A stretch of DNA of 23,712 nt from Acidobacteriota bacterium (GTDB lineage: Bacteria; Acidobacteriota; Terriglobia; Acidiferrales; UBA7541), in assembly GCA_028876695.1 (NCBI GenBank), contig JAGWRH010000020.1, positions 1-23,712 on the forward strand, given 5' to 3'. Position numbers and translations under genes: made by a program. Each line of letters starts with the position of its first letter. The first letter of the stretch is position 1. Positions 8,282-15,372 of this stretch are shown here, piece after piece. The notes under the pieces are model-generated. The model ran no database searches and had not been told where the DNA came from. It saw only the letters and a program-made list of their open reading frames with translations.

Positions 8282-9583
8282 ATGAAATCGGTAGTGACTC
8301 GTCCTGCATTCGCGTTAGTGCGTATCGGTCTGAGCTGCATGTTCTTGCTTCCGATAGGAATCAGCACAAAGGCGCAGACGAACGCGCCGTTGACCTGGGC
8401 TGAAGTGCAGCAGCGGTTCGAGCAGAACAACCCCACTCTGCACGCCGGCCAGACCGGAATCAGCGAGTCGAGAGCCGAGGAGATCACGGCCTATCTGCGG
8501 CCCAATCCGCAACTCGCAGTTTCCGAGGACGGAACACAAATCGCGCCAAGCGGGGGCGTATGGACGCCGTTTACCGGCACGTTCGAGGTCGCTCAAGTGA
8601 GCTATTTGCACGAGCGCGATCACAAACGCGAACTGCGGCTGAAAAGCGCGCAGGAAGGCACTGACATCGCCATTTCCAACCAGGCGGACTTGCAGAGGAC
8701 ACTGCTTTTCAGTTTGCGCACCGCGTTTGTGGATACGCTCCAGGCAAAGGCCGTGTTGCAGCTCGCGCAAGACAATCTCGCGTACTGGGACCGCGTGCTC
8801 GGAATCAGCCACGACCGGCTTCGCGCAGGCGATATTTCGGGGATTGATATGGATCGGCTGGAGTTACAGCGCGTGCAGTTCGAATCGGACGTGCAAACCG
8901 CCGAAGTGAACTTACGGACCGCGAAGATTCAGCTTTTGGAACTTCTGAACGAGCGAACGCCCGTGGATCGATTCGATGTGACCGGGCCGTTTGATTACTC
9001 CAATCAGCTTCCGTCGATTGATGAGATCCGGCAGATGGCGCGGGCAAACAGGCCGGACTTGCGGGCGGCAATGCAAGCGGTCGATCAGGCCCGGGTGAAT
9101 CACAAACTCGCGAATGCCGACGGCTCAACCGATCCAACGCTTGGAGCGTGGTACACCCACAACTCCTCGAATAACAACCCCAATGGGCTGCAAACGCTGG
9201 GGTTCAGCGTGGACATTCCGCTACGTATCTTCGACCGTAACCAAGGAGAGAAACTGCGCACGCAATTGGACATTACGCGCAATCAGCAGCTCGTGGACGC
9301 GACGCAAGCCCAGGTTTTCGGCGATGTCGATTCGGCATACGCGCAGGTGAACAGCGATCTCTCTCTGCTGCGGCCGTACAAGCAGACGTACCTCGCGCAG
9401 GCGGGCCGGGTTCGCGAAACCGTGAGGCTGTCATACGAGCACGGAGCAGCGTCGTTATTGGATTTCCTGAGCGCCGAAGGCGATTACCGCAACATTCAGC
9501 TGAGTTATCTGAATTTGATCGGCTCCTATTTGACGGCGGCGGCGCAGCTGAATCTGGCCGTCGGACGGGAGGCCATCCAATGA
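8282..9583 (+). CDS. Outer-membrane efflux channel, TolC/CzcC family
   Basis: A 433-residue outer-membrane factor of an RND efflux system. The start at ATG 8282 is supported by GGGAG at 8269-8273. A signal peptide (LSCMFLLPIGISTKAQ) is followed by the two long-helix repeats of the TolC fold: LTWAEVQQRFEQNNPTLHAG opens the first, and IDEIRQMARANRPDLRAAMQ opens the second. Periodic alanine/glutamine-rich helices and ASLLDFLSAEGDYRN near the end are typical of CzcC-like members. It forms the trimeric duct connected to the adaptor and pump encoded next. The stop codon overlaps the adaptor start as ATGA, so the genes are translationally coupled. Confidence 0.92.
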   Translation: MKSVVTRPAFALVRIGLSCMFLLPIGISTKAQTNAPLTWAEVQQRFEQNNPTLHAGQTGISESRAEEITAYLRPNPQLAVSEDGTQIAPSGGVWTPFTGTFEVAQVSYLHERDHKRELRLKSAQEGTDIAISNQADLQRTLLFSLRTAFVDTLQAKAVLQLAQDNLAYWDRVLGISHDRLRAGDISGIDMDRLELQRVQFESDVQTAEVNLRTAKIQLLELLNERTPVDRFDVTGPFDYSNQLPSIDEIRQMARANRPDLRAAMQAVDQARVNHKLANADGSTDPTLGAWYTHNSSNNNPNGLQTLGFSVDIPLRIFDRNQGEKLRTQLDITRNQQLVDATQAQVFGDVDSAYAQVNSDLSLLRPYKQTYLAQAGRVRETVRLSYEHGAASLLDFLSAEGDYRNIQLSYLNLIGSYLTAAAQLNLAVGREAIQ

Positions 9584-10725
9584 AGCGGAAAATGGGAACT
9601 GCCACAGTGGCGGGAATTTTGTCGCTGAGTCTGGGATTGCTGTTGCCAGGCTGCCACGGGATTGGAGCAAGACAAAATTCGGCGCCTGCGCAGAGCACCG
9701 CGAATAGCGCGAGTTCGGATACCGAGTACGTTGCCGCGCCCGGCGCGGCCGGAATCACGACCACGACCGTACAGCTAGCGGCCGTGCCGAATTATCTGCA
9801 ATTGCCAGCGCAGGTCGAGGCCGATCCGACGCGGGTGGTGCACGTCTACCCGCCGGCGGGCGGACGAATTATCGAGATGAAGGTGCGTCCCTGGGACCAG
9901 GTGGAAAAAGGGCAGACGCTGGCGATCTTGGACAGCGGCGATATGGCGCGAGCGGTCGCCGATTACCGCAAGGCGCTCGTCGATAACCAGGTAAAGCAGA
10001 AGGCGCTGGAACGCGCCACGTATCTGTACGCCCATAGCGCCATCGCGCAAAAAGATTTGCAGCAGGCACAGGGCGACGCGGAAATGTCCGAGGCCGAAGT
10101 GCAGGCGGCGCGCGCTGAACTGCGTGTGTTCGGCATGGACCCGGATCACGCCGGAGCACAGTTGCGGGTCGCCGCTCCGCGATCCGGGGTGATTTTGGAA
10201 ATCGGCGCGGCACAGGGCGAGTATTCGAACGCGTTGGCGGCACCGCAGCCCCTCTGCACCATCGCAGATCTTTCCACCGTGTGGGCGGTGGGCGATGTCT
10301 ACGAGAAAGATTTGACAGTAGCGCGCCCCGGAGAACCAGCGCAGGTCACGCTGGATGCGTATCCAGGGCAAACGTGGAACGGGCGGGTGAGCGTGGTTTC
10401 GGACGCCGTCGATCCGAATACGCGGACCCTGAAGGTGCGGGTGGTGCTGGCAAATCCCGGGACCCGGCTGAAACCCGCGATGTTCGGGAGCATCCGGATC
10501 CTGCGATCGACGAGCCGCGGAATCCTGCTGCCATCAACGGTGGTGATTCGCGAAGGGAATATCGCGTACGTGTTCGTGAGCAAGGGCAATGGGCGATACC
10601 AGCGGCGCAGCGTGACGCTCGGACGCACGGTAGGGGAGGAGATCGAAATCGAAAATGGCATAAAAGCGGGCGACACGGTGGTCACGCAAGGCGGGCTCCT
10701 GCTGCGCGCAGCGGCGGGAAACTAA
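9580..10725 (+). CDS. Periplasmic adaptor of RND efflux (CzcB/HlyD type), likely lipoprotein
   Basis: A 381-residue membrane-fusion protein. GGGAGG at 9567-9572 lies 7 nt before the ATG. A short signal ends in LLLPGC, giving a probable lipidated cysteine at C25. The barrel-sandwich halves are seen around VYPPAGGRIIEMKVRPWDQV and AAPRSGVILEIGAAQGEY, with a helical hairpin between them (ADYRKALVDN to EVQAARAEL). A beta-barrel domain follows (AQVTLDAYPGQTWNGRV) and a membrane-proximal domain ends the protein. It links the inner-membrane pump to the outer-membrane channel. No histidine-rich metal-binding tail is present, unlike the best-studied CzcB. It is 3 bp from the pump gene. Confidence 0.92.
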   Translation: MKRKMGTATVAGILSLSLGLLLPGCHGIGARQNSAPAQSTANSASSDTEYVAAPGAAGITTTTVQLAAVPNYLQLPAQVEADPTRVVHVYPPAGGRIIEMKVRPWDQVEKGQTLAILDSGDMARAVADYRKALVDNQVKQKALERATYLYAHSAIAQKDLQQAQGDAEMSEAEVQAARAELRVFGMDPDHAGAQLRVAAPRSGVILEIGAAQGEYSNALAAPQPLCTIADLSTVWAVGDVYEKDLTVARPGEPAQVTLDAYPGQTWNGRVSVVSDAVDPNTRTLKVRVVLANPGTRLKPAMFGSIRILRSTSRGILLPSTVVIREGNIAYVFVSKGNGRYQRRSVTLGRTVGEEIEIENGIKAGDTVVTQGGLLLRAAAGN

Positions 10726-10728
10726 GCG

Positions 10729-13700
10729 ATGCGCGCCCTGATTCAATCGCTGCTGCGTTACCGGCCGCTGGTGATCGTTGCGCTGGCCGCGTGGATCGCG
10801 GGCGGGGCGTTCATGTTTTCGCGGCTGGATATCGAGGCGTATCCCGACCCGTCGCCGCCGCTAGTGGAGTTCATCACACAAAATCCTTCGTGGTCCGCCG
10901 AAGAGATGGAGCAGCAGGTGACCGTGCCTGTGGAAACGGCCCTTTTCGGCATGCCGCATCTCGACCAGGTACGCTCGATCAGTACTTTCGGCCTTAGCGA
11001 CGTGAAGCTCTATTTCGATTACGGCAGCGACTACTACTGGGACCGGCAGGAGGCGCTGAATCGTCTGCAGACTTTGACGCTGCCGGGCGGGCTGAGTCCG
11101 CGGCTATCGCCGGAGTCGCCGATCGGGGAAATATACCGATACCAGCTCTACGGGCCATCGTACAGCCTGAATGAACTGAAGGCCACGCAGGACTGGCTCG
11201 TGACACGAGAGATCAAGCAGGTGCCGGGAATTGTGGATGTGGCGTCGTTCGGAGGCACGACGCGCGAATATCTCGCCGAACTCGATCCGCAAAAGCTGCT
11301 CCAGTACAACGTGACGTTGCCGCAAGTGGTTGCCGCAGTAGCGGCGAGCAACGCCAACGCCGGGGGAAATTACCTGACGATGGGGAGCCAGAGCGTCAAC
11401 GTGCGCGGGATCGGCTTGCTTCGCGACTTGCAGGACATGAGGAATGTGCTGATCGCCGAACACGCCGGCGTCCCGGTTTACTTGAGCGATGTGGCCGACT
11501 TGGCTGAAGGAAATCAGCCGAGGCTTGGGCTCGTGGGTGTGAATCATGACGACGACGCGATCGAAGGCATCGTCTTGCTTCAGCGCGGCGAGCAATCCTT
11601 GCCGGCTCTGAAGGCGCTGAGAGAGAGAGTGCAGGAACTGAACGACGGCCTTCTGCCTCCAGGAATGAAATTGATCACGCTGTACGACCGCACGAACTTG
11701 ATTCACCTGACGACGGCAACCGTGCGCGATGTGGTGTTGATGGGATTGACGCTGGTGACCGCGATCCTGATCGTGTTTTTGGGAGATGTGCCGCTGTCCC
11801 TGATTGCCGCGCTGACGATTCCCTGCTCGCTGCTTTTCGCGTTTTCGCTCATGGTGCTGGGCGGCGGATCGGCGAACCTGATTTCCATCGGCGCGATTGA
11901 TTTCGGGATTTTGGTGGACGCCAGCGTGATCGTTCTTGAAAACATCTATCGGCGGATGCAAGAGGCGCCAATGACGATCGGCGCGCTGGAGGTGGTCCCA
12001 GAAGCAACGGCAGAAGCGGTGCGGCCAGTGCTGTTTTCCGTGCTCGTCATTATCGTGGCGTTGATTCCGCTTTTCAGCATGCAGGGGGTGCCGGGAAAGA
12101 TTTTCGCGCCCATGTCAGAAACCTATGGCTTCGCGCTGACGGGTGCGTTGCTGTTCGCGATTTTGTTTGCGCCCGTACTAGCATCTTGGATTCGGCCGGA
12201 AAAAGTCAAAAAACATCATACCCGGCTGGTGCCATTCCTGAGTGAACGTTACGCGCGGGCGCTGCGTTGGACGATGCGGCACCGGAAGGCCACGCTAGGA
12301 ATCGCTGCCGGTGCGCTGGGAATTACCTTGGCCCTGGGCTCGTTCCTGGGCGGCGAGTTCATGCCTGCTCTAGAGGAAGGAAACCTGTGGGTGCGCGCGA
12401 CGTTGCCGCAGGATGCGTCGTACCAGACCGGAGCGGGCATGGCCCGCGAGATTCGCGAAATCCTTCTCACCTATCCTGAAGTCACTCAAGTTGTGTCGCA
12501 AATGGGCCGTCCCGATGACGGCACAGACGTGACCACGTTCAACAACATCGAGTTCATGGTTTCCCTGAAGAATCTGAGCCATTGGCCCAGGGGAATTTCC
12601 AAAAGCGACCTTGTCCGGCAGATGGACGCACGGCTCGAAAAATTTCCGGGTATCGATTTCAATTTTTCTCAAAACATTCAGGACAACGTCGACGAGGCTA
12701 TGTCGGGAGTGAAAGGCGAGAATTCCGTAAAACTCTTCGGGGACGATATCGACGTGCTCGTTGCGGAAGCAGATAAGATTCGCGATGTGATGGCCAAGGT
12801 CCCCGGCATTACGGATTTGGGCGTGTTCCCGGAAACGGGACAGCCGGAGCTGCTGGTGTCGATCGATCGTACCGCCAGCGCCCGATACGGATTGATGGCG
12901 CAGGACGTGGATGCGGCGGTCCAGGCGGCGATCGGGGGCATTGCCGCGACGCAGATATTGCAGGCCGACCGCCGTTTTGATTTCGTGATCCGATACCAGA
13001 AACCGTATCGCGAGTCGCCGGAGACAATTCGCGACATTTTGCTGCCGACGGCTAGCGGTGCTCGCATCCCGCTTGGCGAAGTCGCAAACGTATCGCTGCA
13101 CGAGGGTGCCTTCATGATCTACCGCGAAGGAGGGCGAAGGTATATCCCAATCAAGTTCAGCGTGCGCGGTCGCGATCTTTCGAGCACGGTCGAGGAAGCG
13201 CAAAGGCGCATCGCGCGGGGAATTCACTTGCCGGAAGGCTACCACCTGGAATGGGCCGGAGAATACGAAAGCCTGAAGCAAGAGCAGCGGCGGCTGGCGG
13301 TGATCATCCCGATCAGCCTCGTAATCATTCTAGGATTGCTCTTCACGGCGTTCAATTCACTGCGCGATGCGATTTTGGCCCTGGCGATGCTGCCGTTCGC
13401 GGCGACCGGGGGCGTGCTGTCGTTGCTGATTACGCACACCCCGTTCAGCATATCCGCAGCAGTGGGATTCGCGTCGGTAATCGGCGTTTGCACGCTGGGC
13501 GGAGTCGTCGTCGTCTCGGGCATTCGACGAAAAGAAGACGGAACCCAGTCCATGAATGAAGCCATTGAAAAGGGCGGCATCGCAGAGATGCGAGCGGTCC
13601 TGATGGCTTGCGCAGCGGCAGGCCTGGGACTACTTCCAGCCGCGGTAGCGACCGGCATTGGCGTTCAAGCACAACAGCCGCTCGCTCGTGTGGTGGTCGG

Positions 13701-13809
13701 CGGCATGGTGACTGCGCCATTCGCGATCCTGTTTTTGATTCCTGTGCTCGCGACCTACTGGCTTCGCCCAACGAGCCGTCCCGGTACGACCAGCCAGGAA
13801 ACAGAGTGA
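10729..13809 (+). CDS. Heavy-metal efflux RND pump, CzcA/CusA family
   Basis: A full-length inner-membrane RND transporter (1026 residues) that exports its substrate using the proton gradient. Helix 1 is near residues 13-31, a large periplasmic porter domain follows, then helices 2-6, a second porter domain and helices 8-12. The proton-relay motif of the heavy-metal subgroup is intact: D391, D397 and E404 in DFGILVDASVIVLEN, matching the essential D402/D408/E415 of Cupriavidus CzcA. By memory of CusA, the substrate methionine in its second porter domain is not matched here (LWVRAT), while MSGVKGE resembles the CzcA-type ISGVR segment. A divalent metal such as Zn, Co, Ni or Cd is therefore more likely than Cu/Ag, but this is inference. 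No metal sensor gene is adjacent. Confidence 0.93.
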   Translation: MRALIQSLLRYRPLVIVALAAWIAGGAFMFSRLDIEAYPDPSPPLVEFITQNPSWSAEEMEQQVTVPVETALFGMPHLDQVRSISTFGLSDVKLYFDYGSDYYWDRQEALNRLQTLTLPGGLSPRLSPESPIGEIYRYQLYGPSYSLNELKATQDWLVTREIKQVPGIVDVASFGGTTREYLAELDPQKLLQYNVTLPQVVAAVAASNANAGGNYLTMGSQSVNVRGIGLLRDLQDMRNVLIAEHAGVPVYLSDVADLAEGNQPRLGLVGVNHDDDAIEGIVLLQRGEQSLPALKALRERVQELNDGLLPPGMKLITLYDRTNLIHLTTATVRDVVLMGLTLVTAILIVFLGDVPLSLIAALTIPCSLLFAFSLMVLGGGSANLISIGAIDFGILVDASVIVLENIYRRMQEAPMTIGALEVVPEATAEAVRPVLFSVLVIIVALIPLFSMQGVPGKIFAPMSETYGFALTGALLFAILFAPVLASWIRPEKVKKHHTRLVPFLSERYARALRWTMRHRKATLGIAAGALGITLALGSFLGGEFMPALEEGNLWVRATLPQDASYQTGAGMAREIREILLTYPEVTQVVSQMGRPDDGTDVTTFNNIEFMVSLKNLSHWPRGISKSDLVRQMDARLEKFPGIDFNFSQNIQDNVDEAMSGVKGENSVKLFGDDIDVLVAEADKIRDVMAKVPGITDLGVFPETGQPELLVSIDRTASARYGLMAQDVDAAVQAAIGGIAATQILQADRRFDFVIRYQKPYRESPETIRDILLPTASGARIPLGEVANVSLHEGAFMIYREGGRRYIPIKFSVRGRDLSSTVEEAQRRIARGIHLPEGYHLEWAGEYESLKQEQRRLAVIIPISLVIILGLLFTAFNSLRDAILALAMLPFAATGGVLSLLITHTPFSISAAVGFASVIGVCTLGGVVVVSGIRRKEDGTQSMNEAIEKGGIAEMRAVLMACAAAGLGLLPAAVATGIGVQAQQPLARVVVGGMVTAPFAILFLIPVLATYWLRPTSRPGTTSQETE

Positions 13810-14078
13810 GTTCGCGCATCCGCAAGCAGTTGATCGCGAGATTAATCTTTTCGGCGGCGGCTTTCGTGCTCGCTGAATCTGCACTTGCAATACCGGCCCG
13901 GGGCTCGCCGACTGCAAGAACCGTCGCATCGCAGCGGACGAAGGATCTGGTAATCACGATCACCGCCCCGGATGGCAGGCTCACCGCCTGCGAGAACGCC
14001 CCGTTTCTCAAGAGTTGGGGATACCCCAGTGGAGTGATAGGATCAACACCCGCTGACCAGCCCGGAGGATTGCCAGCC
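13806..14078 (+). pseudogene. Probable truncated secreted FixH/YtkA-like protein after the RND pump
   Basis: The GTG at 13806 overlaps the pump stop codon and has AGGAA at 13796-13800, so translation starts here. A clear signal peptide (IARLIFSAAAFVLAESALA) is followed by KDLVITITAPDGRLTACENA, which resembles the start of a small FixH/YtkA-like beta-sandwich domain. From about residue 65 the resemblance stops, and the frame runs without a stop into the next gene, which has its own ribosome binding site. The simplest reading is a former fifth operon gene cut by a rearrangement near 13985-14020. The alternative is a genuine secreted fusion ending at 14453. The FixH/YtkA assignment rests on memory of the family. 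Confidence 0.5.
14064..14068 (+). promoter_or_regulatory. Strong Shine-Dalgarno that sets the start at 14079
   Basis: A perfect GGAGG lies 10 nt before the ATG at 14079 inside a longer open frame. It argues that the downstream protein is made on its own rather than only as the tail of the secreted frame that begins at 13806. Confidence 0.65.
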
Positions 14079-14453
14079 ATGAAACGTGTGGTGTTGATCA
14101 GTCTTGACCCTGCGACGGTGGACTTTTCGGATCCAGCGCTGCCACCGGGCATGACCGCAGAAAAGATCCACGCTGGGGTCAAACTCGCGCTGGCTGATTT
14201 TGAAGCGCGGGGCTGGCATGCCGAAAACTGTTATTTTAGTCCCGATGATACTGCGGTCCCGACGATTGAACGCCTCCTGACCAGCCGCGCCTACGACTGC
14301 GTTGTGATTGGCGCGGGTGTGCGCCTGCCACCCAGTCGGCTGATACTGTTTGAGAAGGTGGTGAACGCCATCCATCGCGTCGCGCCGCAAGCGGCCATCG
14401 CCTTCAACACCCGTCCCGACGATAGCGGTGCGGCAGCCGCGCGCTGGGTCTGA
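14079..14453 (+). CDS. Small alpha/beta protein of unknown function
   Basis: A 124-residue protein without signal peptide or membrane helix. It starts with a hydrophobic strand (MKRVVLISLDP) and includes LPPGMTAEKIHAGVKLALAD, a second strand YDCVVIGAGVRLPPS, a helix, and AIAFNTRPDD near the end. The alternating strands and helices suggest a small Rossmann-like or flavodoxin-like fold. The YDCVVIG stretch resembles a nucleotide-binding strand, but no complete GxGxxG motif is present. I recall conserved proteins like this in many bacteria but know no function. It is in frame with the truncated secreted protein upstream and lies beside the 3' end of tRNA-Arg, which may mark acquired DNA. Confidence 0.65.
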   Translation: MKRVVLISLDPATVDFSDPALPPGMTAEKIHAGVKLALADFEARGWHAENCYFSPDDTAVPTIERLLTSRAYDCVVIGAGVRLPPSRLILFEKVVNAIHRVAPQAAIAFNTRPDDSGAAAARWV

Positions 14454-14659
14454 CACTGGAATTCCGGACTCCCGAAACGAAGGCGGCCGTGCAGAGGGTG
14501 GCGAGCGTGCATCGGCGACCGGATCAGCGAGAGAGTGGCGCGATCGATACCGGGACGTAATGCTACCGCACGCAGAAGTGACGAATACGTGAGAAGGCTG
14601 TCTTGCCGGTATAACTGAAGTAAAACCTACCTATCGTCCCCGTGAAAATCGCTTGATTC

Positions 14660-14736
14660 TGGCGCGCCCGGAGAGATTCGAACTCCCGACCCTCTGCTTC
14701 GAAGGCAGATGCTCTATCCAGCTGAGCTACGGGCGC
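14660..14736 (-). tRNA. tRNA-Arg (TCG)
   Basis: Read on the minus strand: acceptor GCGCCCG (14736-14730) pairs with CGGGCGC (14670-14664), discriminator G, and encoded CCA (14662-14660). The D-arm is GCTCAGCTGGATAGAGC. The anticodon loop CTTCGAA gives TCG, reading CGA codons. The T-loop contains GTTCGAATC. All stems pair. Confidence 0.97.
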
Positions 14737-14850
14737 GCTGACGCGACGATTCTAGAACATTTGTGGGATACGAGCCACGGCTTCATCGCCCTTCTGTGTC
14801 CCGGCTCATTCTTCTTCCGGTAACCTCGTGTCTCGTTTCCAGCGATTCTT

Positions 14851-14872
14851 TTATATCGTGCCATGATATAAT
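14851..14872 (+). promoter_or_regulatory. MarR-type palindromic operator overlapping a TATAAT -10 box
   Basis: TTATATC (14851-14857) and GATATAA (14865-14871) are perfect 7-bp arms around a 7-nt spacer that keeps one further T-A pair. A consensus -10 hexamer TATAAT occupies 14867-14872, so a bound repressor would block the promoter. The -35 region is poor. The regulator start codon begins 8 nt after the -10 box, which suggests a leaderless transcript. The arrangement fits autorepression by the MarR protein encoded immediately downstream, possibly lifted by an anion or aromatic ligand. Confidence 0.65.
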
Positions 14873-14879
14873 TGGGCGC

Positions 14880-15347
14880 ATGGGTCGCTCCAGCCGCCGC
14901 TCGTCATCGAGGAGCGTGAATTCGCGCGTGATTGAAGAGCTCGCGAAATTTCGCTACGGGATCCGGCAATTCCTCCGCTTCAGCGAGAACGCCGCGCGCG
15001 ATTCCGGCGTCACGCCGCAGCAGCATCAGCTGATGTTGGGTGTGGCGGGATTTACCTGCCGCGGGTCGGCAAATATTTCCGAGCTAGCGGAATTTCTGCA
15101 GGAGCGGCACAACGCCGTCGTGGAATTGGTGAACCGGGCTTCGCGCGCGGGCCTGGTGCGGCGGGAAATCAGCGCCAGCGACAGACGCGTGGTGCGCGTC
15201 GAGCTCACGCCGCGCGGGCGCGCCATTTTGGCGCGGCTCTCGGCGCTGCACCGCGACGAGATGGAAAGGATTCGCGATGGCCGGCGCGCGAATCTGTTTC
15301 CGCGCGTCGCCAAAGCGTCCGGCCCGCAAAACCGTGATAGACGATGA
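14880..15347 (+). CDS. MarR-family transcriptional regulator
   Basis: A 155-residue winged-helix regulator. After an arginine/serine-rich N-terminus, helix 1 (VIEELAKFRYGIRQFLRF) forms the dimer interface. The DNA-binding part covers about residues 50-115: ISELAEFLQERHNAVVELVNRA is the helix-turn-helix, with the recognition helix around HNAVVELVNRASRAGLV. The wing is ISASDRRVVRVELTPRGRAIL, containing the typical D-R-R motif. ATG 14880 is chosen because the palindromic operator and -10 box end just before it; the frame stays open upstream to 14763 but that would run through the promoter. It lies 25 bp ahead of a CLC transporter gene and probably controls it and itself. Confidence 0.88.
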   Translation: MGRSSRRSSSRSVNSRVIEELAKFRYGIRQFLRFSENAARDSGVTPQQHQLMLGVAGFTCRGSANISELAEFLQERHNAVVELVNRASRAGLVRREISASDRRVVRVELTPRGRAILARLSALHRDEMERIRDGRRANLFPRVAKASGPQNRDRR

Positions 15348-15372
15348 ATTTCATCTGAACTGACGATCTGGG

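Noticed and set aside
11104..11961. 285-residue minus-strand frame inside the RND pump gene
   Set aside because: Histidine/glutamine/arginine-rich antisense shadow of a clear CzcA-type gene.
14763..14879. Longer N-terminus for the MarR regulator
   Set aside because: It would read through the palindromic operator and the TATAAT box; the ATG at 14880 fits the family length.
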